A DNA stretch of 64,000 nucleotides from Clavelina lepadiformis (Eukaryota; Chordata; Ascidiacea; Aplousobranchia; Clavelinidae): NCBI RefSeq assembly GCF_947623445.1, contig NC_135240.1:7068001-7132000 (forward strand). Direction: 5' to 3'. Position numbers and translations under genes: made by a program. The notes under the pieces were generated by a model. The model was not told the origin of the DNA, searched no databases, and was given only the letters and a program-made list of their open reading frames with translations. Below are positions 33,483 through 44,542 of this stretch, one piece after another (positions within the stretch are counted from its first letter, which is position 1; each line of letters starts with the position of its first letter).

Positions 33483-34203
33483 TTGTACTGACACCATCAT
33501 CTAGAACCGTACGCTTAATGTAAAGATACGACAAGGCTCTGCGCTCCTGTTCATAAGTGAACACCTGATTATCTCGAGAAATAAAACCACGATTGACTCC
33601 TTTCCCAGAAGTTTGAGAAAGCAAAACGTTCATATAACGCTGTTTTGTGAAATGATTCAGTTTTTTACTGAGTCCCTTACAAGCCAACTTACAACCACTT
33701 CTACCAAACGTATAATACGTTTTGCTACAGAGAGCGATGCATCCATCACCTTGAAATTCGACCTCGGACAAACCCAAGGTTCGACGATCGTAGATCTCAC
33801 GATTTCGACAACAAGCTTTGTCAGAATTATCCCAGACTTCTCCACGTACACCTGACTGAATAAACTCCTCACGATGGTCATCACATGCTTTGGATGGGAG
33901 CCACAGGTGGACGTTGGAGTAAAACTCTCGAAGTCTATCCTTGCGAACAGCCGAACCCAAGTCGGGGGCGCTTAGTGCCAAGTAGTAGGAATCTGTGTCT
34001 GTTAAAATAAGCTCCATATTCTGTGGATCAATGTACTTTTTGAGAAAATCGTAATAAAAACGTAGCATATGGAGCTTGGAATATCCATATACGAAAAAAC
34101 CTATCTGGATGGGGAGATTCCAAATCACACGTTTTTTCTTCATTGTCACCTCATACAAATCCTCATCGATCTGATTCACCTTGACATAGGATGGATCTGC
34201 CAC
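33466..34203 (-). CDS. Polinton family-B DNA polymerase, C-terminal part (fossil part)
   Basis: About 245 codons. It shows the polymerase motif LTDTDSYYLAL (the YxDTDS active-site type) after KLHMLRFYYDFLKKYI, as in protein-primed family-B polymerases of Polintons. Much shorter than a full polymerase of this family. Confidence 0.82.
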   Translation of the reverse strand: MADPSYVKVNQIDEDLYEVTMKKKRVIWNLPIQIGFFVYGYSKLHMLRFYYDFLKKYIDPQNMELILTDTDSYYLALSAPDLGSAVRKDRLREFYSNVHLWLPSKACDDHREEFIQSGVRGEVWDNSDKACCRNREIYDRRTLGLSEVEFQGDGCIALCSKTYYTFGRSGCKLACKGLSKKLNHFTKQRYMNVLLSQTSGKGVNRGFISRDNQVFTYEQERRALSYLYIKRTVLDDGVSTKPLSI

Positions 34204-34389
34204 CGCATCGATGGCCGATTCTTCATTGCAATATTTTATAGTAAAATGCTTATCTTTCGCTAAAAGTGTTTTACCATAAAACAGTTCCCCATAAGTTTGA
34301 ACACTGCAGGTAAGATCCCCTCTCCATTTCTCCGATGATCTGTGACCGTGTCGGCAAAAGTCTTAAAACAGGCATTAGGTGTGTCTTTT

Positions 34390-36699
34390 CTCCATATGAT
34401 TCCAGGTGGTAATGCATACGGTTCATCGTTCTGTATACTTTACGCTGAAACTATGATGTAACTGATATCGAATATCCACAAACCGAAGATGTTTTTTCTC
34501 TTTTGTTACACCCTTTTCTCTAGAAACCTAGAACATGTTTACCACATGTTGGCCCTAACGAAAACTATGACGTCACTTTTACACTTGTACTTTTCTAACA
34601 TCTTTTTATTCTTTACGTGTGGAACCAAAATTATGACGTCACTTTTCTTATCTCTTTTTACATATGACCTAATTACTTGAATTCGGTATATACCGATTGG
34701 TATACCAGAAGCATTACCTGAATTTATTATGTCAAATAAAGATCGATTTGTATGAGGTGACAGAGACCCCTGAAAAAACTTTGTTCCGATTATGCAATAG
34801 AAAAAAAGAAAAGTTGCTTTAAAAAATTACCCTACTCTATCGGCATTGCCATAGCCTATAATTGGTTTCATCGTCACATGTGCTTATTTATCAGCTATTG
34901 AAGCAGTTAGAAAGCTTTAAAGTCACATATGCTTGTCTGCATGCCTTATTTTAAATATTTATACAGTTCTTTTCCAAAATTCAAAAGATTCGCGGCACAC
35001 CTGAGAATCTGTGGCGGCACACTAGTATCTATGATTGGGACCCAAGTTCCGTAACCCGAGAGTGCGAGTTACTAGTCCTTCTATTTAAGGTGTCTATGTA
35101 TACAGTACATATTGAAAATGATAATTCATCCATAAAGTTTATTGTATACTCACTTTGTAAATATCCGCACACAAAATTTACAGCGTTTCCTATTCCTTCT
35201 GATGTGTTTTTGTTGAAGTTTAATCTTCTTGGTACTGTAAAAATACTAATTTATTACTAAAACAGTAAGCTTTGTTGAATGGTAATATCCAATATTATTC
35301 ATTAATTATCGATGCGAAACAAGTTTACCTCCTCTAAACGATTATATCTAATGCTAGCAAGTATAGTTTTTAACAAAGATGACTGCTCTAGCTGAATAGT
35401 AATATCCAATAATATTCATTATCGATGTTAAAAAAAGTTTGCCTACCCCTACTATAAACATTCACGAGTCAACTGATTACACCATAAGATTATAACATCA
35501 TAATGTACAAACGTCACTGTTCACATTGTATGTAACAACAAGAGTCACACTTGCTTGCCTGTTTTGCTGCTTTTCCATATAACCTACCTGCTTTGGAAAA
35601 TATGATATATATAGACTACTTATACATAAACAAACAATGGCTCTGTTCCCTTTTGACCTATCAAAAACACAGCTGTGATTGTATTTGGTATTGATATGTT
35701 CGTAAACATAGGAAATCCGTAATCTGGTCACACAAACACACAGCTGGGTGCTAGTTTTTACTTATTCTTCTATTACATCTGGATTCGAATAACATAGGTA
35801 ATTTATGCTTTGTTTCTAAAGTCTGGTTTATTTCAACCCAAGCTGGAATTCATAACCAGGTCATGTTAGCGTGTGCAAATACGATTAACGCGTTCTTACT
35901 CTAGGCTTTTCTCCATATGATTCCAGGTGGCAATGCATACGGTTCATCGTTCTGTATACTTTACGCTGAAACTATGATGTAACTGATTCCCCAGACAGGT
36001 TTAGACTTGCCTTCATAATCGGATCAAAACAAATCACATCTCGGTGCCAGCTATTATTTATTCTTCTCTTACATCTGGAATCGAATGGATTGGTTGTAAT
36101 ACATTCCAATGCTTTGTTTCTAAAGTCTGGCTTATTTCAACCCAAGCTGGAATTCATAACCAGGTCATGTTAGCATATGCGAATACGATTAACGCGTTCT
36201 TACTCTAGGCTTTTTTCTCCATATGATTCCAGGTGGTAATGCATACGATTCATCGTTCTGTATACTTTACACTGAAACTATGATGTAACTGATATCGAAT
36301 ATCCACAAACCGAAGATGTTTTTTCTCTTACACACTTCCTCTAGAAATCTAGAACATGTTTACCGCATGTTGGCGCTAACGAAAACTATGACGTCACTTT
36401 TACACTTGTACTTTTCTAACATCTTTTCCCTTTACGTGTGGAACCAAAATTATGACGTCACTTTCCTTATCTCTTTTTACATATGACCTAATTACTTGAA
36501 TGGACTAATCTTGGAATGACCTAATCTTGGAGTGACCTACTTCACAGTTGGAGGCGCATGGTTGCGTGGTGGTGGCGTGGTGGTGGCGTGGTGGTGGCGT
36601 GGTGGTGGCGGTGGTGGTGGCGGTGGTTAGCTGGATGCTAGCTTTTATTCATTCTTCTCTTACATCTGCATTCGAAAACATAGGTAATTCCTAATCGGA
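34390..36699 (-). repeat. Extra partial terminal-repeat copies and filler in the Polinton right arm
   Basis: Blocks at about 34390-34690, 35820-36000 and 36050-36640 repeat parts of the terminal repeat in the same sense as the right end. The shared words around a CCAGGTCATGTTAGC motif and the TATGACGTCACTTTT pairs recur in them. The block at 36050-36640 ends in its own GGTGGTGGCG minisatellite. Between about 34690 and 35820 is unrelated AT-rich DNA with GCGGCACAC words (34990-35020), possibly a nested small element. No gene seen. Confidence 0.7.
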
Positions 36700-37336
36700 T
36701 CAAAACAAATCACATCTGGGTACCAGCTATTATTTATTCTTCTCTTACATCTGGAATCGACTGGATTGGTTGTAATACATTCCAATGCTTTGTTTCTAAA
36801 GTCTGGCTTATTTCAACCCAAGCTGGAATTCATAACCAGGTCATGTTAGCATATGCGAATACGATTAACGCGTTCTTACTCTAGGCTTTTTTCTCCATAT
36901 GATTCCAGGTGGTAATGCATACGGTTCATCGTTCTGTATACTTTACACTGAAACTATGATGTAACTGATATCGAATATCCACAAACCCAAGATGTTTTTT
37001 CTCTTACACCCTTCCTCTAGAAACCTAGAACATGTTTACCGCATGTTGGCGCTAACGAAAACTATGACGTCACTTTTACACTTGTACTTTTCTAACATCT
37101 TTTTTCTTTACGTGTGGAACCAAAACTATGACGTCACTTTTCTTATCTCTTTTTACATATGACCTAATTACTTGAATGGACTAATCTTGGAGTGACCTAC
37201 TTCACAGTTGGTGGCGGTAAGAGTTGGCGGCGGTGGTGGTGGCGGTGGTGGTGGCGCATGGTGGCGTGGTGGTGGCGGTGGTGGTGGCGGTGGTGGCGTG
37301 GTGGGGGGGTTCCTGAGGTGGCAACACTATACTACT
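36700..37336 (-). repeat. Polinton right terminal inverted repeat
   Basis: Inverse of the left repeat, with a GGTGGTGGCG-type minisatellite at about 37205-37310. Directly left of it lie further partial copies of the same repeat. Confidence 0.85.
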
Positions 37337-37733
37337 ACTGATATTGCTTCCTATTTTCAATTATCCTAAATGGATTTCCTTGTGAAAAAAGGAGGCTGCG
37401 AATAGATGAATAGCCTTATATTGGGAAGCTCAGTATACAAGAAAAAACCTAGATAAGGCGGCTGAACAGATATTAACCTAAACATTTATTTCTATCACAT
37501 CAAAAGGTGACAGCCCGTTACTTTAGAATTAAATGCACGTAAACATTAGTTTTGAGATGGAATTTTAGCAGGTGTATATCATTGGTTAGCAATAACTAGT
37601 ATCGTTTAGCAATTGTCGTTAATACCCAGTTTTGTTGATGCTAGAAACCTATTTGTATATCATTTTGCAGGTTTAAAATTTAATTTCTTTGCTCATTATT
37701 TCTTCAGGCAAAACCATAGTTGATATTTGAAAC

Positions 37734-38637
37734 ATGATGAAAACTTTCTTGGTGTTGTTGGTTCTTTTTTTGCTAATACTTCACATAGGTATTTTATATA
37801 TAACATAAACACATCGAAATTAAATGCATATATAAGATGCGTCGTTGATGAAAATATTTTTTACTTGACAGGACGCGAAGGAAATGTAGCCGGCCAAAAG
37901 AAGGTAAGGAACTTTCTGATATGATTAACATGGTAGAAACTTTGTCAAAAGTGTGCTGTCAGTACCTAATCACGTCCGGCAATAACCACAAAAGCATAAG
38001 ATCAATAGGATGGGTAAAGACATTCTTTGAGTTTGTCTCAGTTGATTGATAACGAAACTATTGTTCGTCAGTTGCAGTCTGCAAATAGCTAACCACTAAA
38101 TAAATTTCTTTTTTACAGACCAAGAAATGTGTGAACATTTTTTGCGTGACAGTCCGAAACGGAAGCTACCTCTCCAATTGCAATATGTTTCGATATCCCT
38201 GGAGTAAAGGCAAGTGTAAACAAATATTCTTCTGCGAATGTAAAATAGACTTAGCCAGAACAGTAGAAAATATGGTAGAAAAATCTTGAACGATTATCAT
38301 CATATCAATGCATTTTGCCAGATACGATGACCATAGGGCATAGACAGTTAATGTTTTCATTTAGAAATGAAACATTTGCTACCATTTTTTCAAATGGTCT
38401 CGCTATATTTTCTAACTCAAAAGAATCGCAAACTGCTGTAAATATTACGCACTGAAAACATTTTTTATTTATAGTTATAGTGTTGTACTTAGGATTCCCA
38501 GCTGTATAGGCCTAAACCTACATGTTTCATCTTATGGCCTTGTTTTTTTCAAAAATTATTGTTTGTTATTTGCAGCTTGCAGACGTTGCCAAAGAAAACA
38601 CTGCAGAACAAACTCGTTTTGGTACAGACCAGGCTGA
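37734..38637 (+). CDS. CRP3 (copy 2, open), cationic six-cysteine secreted peptide, 78 aa
   Basis: Exons 37734-37788, 37872-37903, 38119-38209 and 38576-38637. From the second ATG (37737) the product has 78 residues: a signal peptide at about 1-18, a short linker ending in KK, then C32-x4-C37-x11-C49-x10-C60-x2-C63-x4-C68, the same spacing as CRP2. The tail is rich in Arg and aromatics. Intron 3 uses a GC donor. An AATAAA lies at 38830-38835. The gene sits only 0.4 kb right of the Polinton. A defence-peptide role is inferred from signal peptide, charge and cysteines only. Confidence 0.8.
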
Positions 38638-39926
38638 CTCCAAAGCGACTCAGAAAAATTGCTTTAAAAGAAACTTATTCAAGCTTGTCTTAGATTCAGT
38701 GATTTTAAAACGTCCATAATCCATATCATTAAGTTTTGGTCATGTGACTAGATTCTTTAAAGACTTCTTTCAACATCTTGAAATCATCCATCTGCATTTC
38801 GTTAAGTTTTGTTGTGTTGTAAAAACGGAAATAAACGCATTTTGTTTTATTTGAAGTTATGAAGCTAAACCGCTCCAAAACCATTGTGTTAAAATTCACT
38901 TCATGTGAATTTTTGTTTTCCAATGGAGATCATGCCCAACAGCGACTAAGCTATATACAAGTGCTAAACGTTTTCGGAAAAACAATACTTTTAGTTTACA
39001 AACAGCACAAATACTTTAATGGACTGATTAAAATTGCTTCGTTAATTCACATCTAAAAAAATTGCAATTTTTTTATTTCAAATTATTTTTGCTACAATAA
39101 TTAATTAGTTACACCCTTATACTGCGGATAGAAATTAAACGTATTTGGTAATGGTTGGGTTACAAGATTAAAATATGGCCTCAACTTAAAACCTTGCGCT
39201 TCAGCTTCCGATCCGTGTATTGCCGACTTTGTACAGAGAGTAGGGTTTATTATGGCATGCTACAGGTTGTCGGATATCCGAATTGATCATACAACCCACA
39301 CCAGATACAAAGTAACAAAATCGTTTAACTGAACTTTCATTTCAACAAAACATTCCATCCATACCATACCATACCAAAAGTTTAAAACGATTTCCAATTA
39401 TTTCAATTGATTGGTTTTGCGAACTGGATTGGTCACATTTGAAAACTGTCATTTTTTACCGCAAGCACAAACGTTCTGAAATGACCAAGCCTCCACTTTG
39501 TCCTCGAAACTTGCCGCGTCTCCCACGCTTTTGTAAAAATCAATCCTTGTCCTCCAAAGCAGCCCAGATAGAAGCTGGTATTTTATTATTTGAAGTTTTG
39601 CCGAAGACTAGATACAGCCCAACGTTAATATTCAGGAATCTTATTGCAGCAGAGTGGTAGACCGTGCAAATGAAAATGGCTTGCAATGAGCATTATCAAA
39701 ACCTGATAAATGTATGCAGAAACAAGGTTCAAAAAATCCGTTCGCTTATTCACTTATTTTAAATGGACCTTATTACCCGGTAGATTAGCTTATCATTACT
39801 TCAATTTAGCCTATGACTGAGCTTTGGTTTAAATCATTGCAATAAACGTAAAGACGCCCAGAAATTATTGTCATTTTTAGGTTGTTTATATTTTTCCAAA
39901 CTCTTACTGAAGTAATTTATTGAATT
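38638..39926. other. Intergenic upstream of MPxLRFT gene A (copy 2)
   Basis: Twin of 6880-8168, with the CRP3 AATAAA at 38830-38835 and the upstream module at 39404-39503. No gene seen. Confidence 0.55.
39404..39503 (+). promoter_or_regulatory. Conserved upstream module of the MPxLRFT gene at 39927
   Basis: Copy 2 twin of the module at 7646-7745; essentially identical because the region was duplicated or converted recently. Confidence 0.55.
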
Positions 39927-40313
39927 ATGTCGCACTTACGTTTCACGAAGATGGACTTCCATGACAGCCAAAGTCACTGCACCTATTCAGCTTCAGTATC
40001 GCCTGGATATGAAGATGAAGTTATTGGACCAGTTTTGGAGGTTCTTCGCTCATTTTACTCCAGCATTAGCCTGTATAAGAGAGAACGGCATCAGAGCAAA
40101 AGATGTAATGCTTACGAATTCGACGACCCGGCCCACAGGGTGCACAATCCTAGAATATGGTTACTCCCATCGTGTTCTAAAGATGACCTCCACGTTGCAC
40201 TGATTGACGAAATGGAAAAAGCTGGATGGAAATGGATTTGTCCAAACGAACTTTTTTATAACTCATCAACCGAAGAAAACACAACAACCTGGACTTTTAA
40301 ACGCTGCAGATAA
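39927..40313 (+). CDS. MPxLRFT-family protein A (copy 2), 128 aa
   Basis: Same gene as at 8169, in the second duplicate. The protein differs by a single Ala-to-Ser change in the LLP-[AS]-CSKDD segment. All family motifs are present. After the stop an AATAAA (in the words TTGAAATAAATT, about 40388) is present here, while copy 1 has a C in it. Function unknown. Confidence 0.75.
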   Translation: MSHLRFTKMDFHDSQSHCTYSASVSPGYEDEVIGPVLEVLRSFYSSISLYKRERHQSKRCNAYEFDDPAHRVHNPRIWLLPSCSKDDLHVALIDEMEKAGWKWICPNELFYNSSTEENTTTWTFKRCR

Positions 40314-41355
40314 ATCTATGCTATAGCTGCTATCCTATACTATTATTATAGCCTTGATGTCTTTAGGTATTTCAATGCAATAATAATTGAAATAAATTAT
40401 TTGTTTCGCGTTAACTCACTTATTCCTCCCATTCAGTCCATCTTTATTGCTATAGTAGCCTAGCTGTAGCAATAGATGCTAGTACTGCCATTACCTAGCA
40501 CAGCTTTGAAGAACTTTGAAGTATACAGGGTACAGCTAATAGTATAGCCTGTAAGCTTGACAAGTCGTCATTGAAATAACTATAGTTTAATAGTTCATAT
40601 ATCAGACCATTTCTGGTTGGCTAGTACAGTGTCGCTGGCATAATAAAAATGCTTATAGAAAACGACACATGCAAAATTTCAAAGGATTTACAGTAACAGT
40701 ATTTCACAAAGATGCCAAAGAAACGTTTACAGTTTGCACCTTGCAGACATTTTTCCCAATCGCCAGAGTACAGAATGACTGCCTTGTACTTTCATGAGCA
40801 ATGTGTATTTTCAATTTGAAAAACGTCGGGTACTTATAGGGTTAAGAGATGGTACAGCGAGAAAGCAGAGTTGCAGAGTTGGTCTTTTTTCAAACACAGA
40901 GTTGTTTGCGATGCCGGAAACCAAGTGTTCTTTCGAACCCGAGCTTTAGAGTTTTACGCTCGTGAGTACCGGAACCGAAGCCGAAGGTCTGGCGTCATAA
41001 TAAAACAAACAAAAAAATTAAAGTCTAACTCTAAGCAATGAGCTGTGTTTTCGTTTTACAACGCGCTATAGCAGGCTATGCGTCCAAAGCAACCTACATC
41101 TAAGTGGTTGTATGAAATGAAACACTATTACAAGACACAAAGCGTGAGATTAATTTTTCTGGAACATGATCAAATAAACGATGTATCCTCGCCTATAGGC
41201 TGTTGTTTTTTTAACCGAAAGACAGCGTGTGATACACGTGACCTTCTACGCACACGTATCTATAACAGATATAGCTCGTCATAGCCATACAAACAACTGC
41301 GGATTGTAAATAATGAAAGATAAAGTTTTTGCGCTGAAATAACTGGCTGCATTCG
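40314..41355. other. Intergenic, copy 2
   Basis: Twin of 8556-9595 with several percent difference and small indels. The 68-codon frame at 41078-41284 is not open in copy 1 and is not called. Confidence 0.5.
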
Positions 41356-41526
41356 GAGGTGTAGCCAGGGTTTTTAGTGACCGGGGACAGACGCAGTTTT
41401 TGCACCCCCATTTATCAACGCATTTAAAATTTTGTGAGCGTTGTACAAGACAATGACTTTATTTGTCGCCCCATATAACTGCGCCCGGGGACAGCTGTCC
41501 CACCTTGCGCCCCTAAACTATGCCTC
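41356..41526. mobile_element. Small MITE-like repeat, 171 bp (copy 2)
   Basis: Copy 2 twin of 9596-9766 with the same flanking direct repeats. Confidence 0.5.
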
Positions 41527-41571
41527 TGGCTGTATTTGCAGTGGCTTCGTGAAACGTAAGTGCGGCCTGAT
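41527..41571 (-). pseudogene. Antisense 5' fragment of an MPxLRFT gene (copy 2)
   Basis: Twin of 9767-9811, carrying the same AGG in place of ATG, so it was dead before the segmental duplication. Confidence 0.55.
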
Positions 41572-42326
41572 TTAATGAATTACTTCAACAAGATTTTGCA
41601 AAATGTTAATAACTCAAAAACAAAAAAACATTAATTTTCATACCCAGTCTTTTTCTGTTAATTTTAATGATTTAATCATAAGGTTCTAAACATTGCTCAT
41701 GCAGTAACCGACATCATATATTGGGTTGGTTTACAAACAAATTAATTTTTTATTTAATACCATTGGTCTATACTCTAGTAGTCTAGTCTATAGTAACAAT
41801 AGAAAATGTTAAGCTAAAAGTCTATAAAAACTCTAAGTAGTTGCCGCTTTAATCAGTCGCTTATTAAGCCAAATTCAACACGGTCCCGATTTACTCCATT
41901 TGTTCCAGCAAAAGGCTCCGCTTTGTGAAACAAAAAACTCCGTTTAATAAGCCCATTTTTGGAGAGATTTCGCATAATTTGAGCGTGAGTGCATGGGTGA
42001 TGATGGTTTGGCAGTAGTGTACTACGGTAGGCTATACATTAAATGCAATCAAACAGCGTATTGTTTCTGCTCACCCTGAATCTGGGCGGAAAACTAAATA
42101 GAGTATCCCATGTAAATGTTGCGTCACAAGCTTGATTGCTGGTCCGTATTCGTCCATAATCGTACTGTGATGTACTGTACTGTAACTCTACGTAAAAACT
42201 TAGCGAAGTGTGCAGCCAAAAGTGATCAAAAATTGCTGAAACTGAATTCTTTTGTTATTGCGTAAGAAACTCAGCTAGCGATCCAGAGATTCGAAAAGGA
42301 TCAGTAGGGTGCGCAAAGACACAGAT

Positions 42327-43241
42327 ATGCTCGAGAAAATTGAGCTGCTGAAAAAGTACCGAGCGCTTCCAAAGTGCAGCCAACGTGGTGTAGCCGAATA
42401 ACTTCACGTTTCTCGTGGTTGTCTGCGAAATCTCCTGCGTGACAAATCAGCTCTCCAGTCGGAAGCGTCAGACAAGGAAGTTATCAATGAACGGAAGAGG
42501 AAGCGCCATGGCAAGGACCAAGCAGTGGAAGATGGGTTGTGGAAATGGCTCCGTTTTGCTCAATCTCGCAAGGTTCCACTAAGTGGCCCGGTATTGATGC
42601 ATAAGGCTGAAGAGATTGCCAAACAACTCGGTCATAACGAATTTAAAAGCTCAGATGGTTGGTTTAACCGCTGAAAGAAGAGGCATGATATACGTTACAC
42701 AAAACTTTACGACGAAGCCGGTGAAGCAGATGAAGAAGCCGCTGCCACGTAGACCAGCGAAAACGTGCGAGAGTCGTTGAAAAGCTATGAGCCTACTGAC
42801 CTTTATATCGCAGAACAGACAGCATTTTATTTTCGAGCTCTACCGGATTCTAAGTATGTAAAGAGATCTTCTCGCAAAATGTCTCGTGGGTCAAAGGTTG
42901 CAAAAGATAGGCTAGCAATGCTGGTATGCTGCAGCATGATTGGTGATAAGCATGGTCTGCTCGTTATTAGGACATCTAAAAAACCACGATGCTTCAAGTA
43001 TGTGCGAGTATTTGCGGTTGCCTACACTTTTTCTAAAACCGCTTAGATGACCACTGGCATCTGGTTTGACTTGGCTGTAGAAGTTTGACAAGAGCTTGCA
43101 GGTTCAACAACGAAAAATCACTTTATTGATCGGCAATTGTTCTGCCCATGGCGATGAGAAAGAACTCAAATGCATTGAAGTCGTGAAGCTACCTCCGAAC
43201 ACCACCTCGCTAATTCAACCTTGTGATATAGGCATTAGGAT
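42327..43241 (+). pseudogene. Tigger/pogo-like transposase remnant (copy 2)
   Basis: Twin of 10918-11835 with most of the same stops. One stop of copy 1 (in the MSRG segment) is an open Ser codon here, so a 93-codon frame stays open at 42765-43046. Not functional. Confidence 0.85.
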
Positions 43242-43299
43242 AAGAATTCTTCTGTTGTTGTTGTTTTTTTAACATTTTGTAATGAAATTTATTGAATCA

Positions 43300-43872
43300 A
43301 TGCCCTATTTACGTTTCACGATTTTAGAATTGTATAAAAGCTAGATTTACTGCTCCTACACAGCGTCAGTTGCACTTGGATTTGAAAAAAAGCTCTCGAA
43401 CCTATTCTAGGGTATTTCTATTAATGCCTACTTCTTCATTTCATGACAACATTCGGTCACTCAAAAGCAAACAGCAAATTTACTTCGTAAGAGTTTGATG
43501 ATCCGAATCGCAGAGAAAATGATCTTAGAACATGTCTAATTCACCCTCGTTCCAAAGATGAACTCCACATCGCTCTGGTAGAAGAAATGAGAAGCCTTGG
43601 ATGGCAGTGGATTGATCCGAATGAAATTTGGTGCCATTCAATAAACAGAGAATGTACAACAACTTGGACTTTCAAACGTTACCGTTAATTTTACAAGCTT
43701 TTATTATTTCAAGAAATCCACCTTCATTCGTGTCTTACTTAAGTTCATCAATTCGATTGCTCAATTAAATTTTGCTGTATGTATGTGACTGTTTTTGTAG
43801 CTTAAGATAAATATCTTTTTCCTTGATATTTGCGACTATTGCTAGGTTACAAGTTTGAAAAAACTTGAAGGA
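43300..43872 (+). repeat. Inverted repeat, left arm (dead MPxLRFT copy E plus 3' flank)
   Basis: Matches 46028-46640 in inverse orientation, from the upstream TTTAACATTTTGTA words through the gene to the AAGATAAATATC and GCTAGGTTACA words of the 3' flank. Copy 1 keeps only the part up to 12333. Confidence 0.8.
43303..43688 (+). pseudogene. Dead MPxLRFT-family copy E (copy 2)
   Basis: Twin of 11925-12285. Starts MPYLRFTILEL and meets a stop after a few codons. The C-terminal third is open. With gene C at 46231 it forms an inverted repeat of about 570 bp around the Ly6-like gene. Confidence 0.75.
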
Positions 43873-44542
43873 CCGGTACTGTAAGGTAACTGCAAAATTC
43901 AATAGGCTGCAGGTAGGCCTACAACTCGAAATTTAAAACAAAAATGTTGGTAATGGCATTTGAGCGATTTTACATTTCTAACAAGTGTGAATAAGCCAAC
44001 GTTTTCTAAAACCATGCAGCAGGCAAAGCAACTCGTGTTCTTTGTATATTGAAACTTCCATTAAGTTTTACACACTAGGAAGCTTTCTTACATCATAAGC
44101 AAAAAGTACGTCATTACCACATGTGACATAACAATTTGCAGTACAATTTCGATATTAGAACGATGATGTTCAAAAACTTCAAACCTAAGATCATAGAAAG
44201 ACTTTGGTTCAGAGTTCAGACATCTCCACAAGTTTTAGTTGTTGTTTTGGCAAGCAACGATTGCAACCAAAATTAGGATATGTCTCCGAGTTTTGTTACT
44301 GTGTGGCGTCGATTCGAGATTTCGAGGCTATGCTAGAGGGGCTAGACCCGTGTTTCTTTACTCGTTTTGAACCGAGGACCACTTGGACAATTTTAAACTC
44401 CGTGGGACATCTAAAATATTGTTTCTTAAAAGAAACTTGATCACCAATGCGTGGTTAAGTTTGACCACTAATTTGGAACCACTTGGCCAGGCAGTTGAAC
44501 TATTTACAAGGTTATAGTTTTAGTTCAGCAAACCATATAATT
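43873..44542. other. Intergenic upstream of the Ly6-like gene
   Basis: AT-rich; no motif-bearing frame. The 78-codon frame at 44204-44440 has no family features. Confidence 0.5.

Larger units (their letters stand above)
26731..37336. mobile_element. Polinton (Maverick) element, 10.6 kb, fossil
   Basis: A Polinton with AG...CT ends (AGTAGTATAGTG at the left, its inverse at the right), long terminal inverted repeats of about 0.65 kb, and a 6-bp target duplication ACTGAT (26725-26730 and 37337-37342). Copy 1 has the single uninterrupted ACTGAT at 5579-5584, so the insertion is younger than the segmental duplication. Genes, all on the minus strand: major and minor capsid, small virion-type proteins, protease, chromodomain integrase, packaging ATPase and part of a family-B polymerase. 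It looks broken, with at least two breaks; only part of the polymerase gene can be recognised. The right arm holds several extra partial copies of the terminal repeat. Confidence 0.95.
17681..43733 (+). repeat. Segmental duplication, copy 2 (expanded by transposons)
   Basis: Direct-orientation copy of 1-12333. Without the P-like element (2.6 kb), the hAT MITE (0.5 kb) and the Polinton (10.6 kb) it would be about 12.35 kb, matching copy 1. Divergence is uneven: several percent in the left part, about 0.6% by eye from the Polinton's right edge (37343) to about 40340, then a few percent again. Uncollapsed haplotypes placed in series are an alternative explanation, although the sequences beyond the two right ends are not alike. 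Confidence 0.93.
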
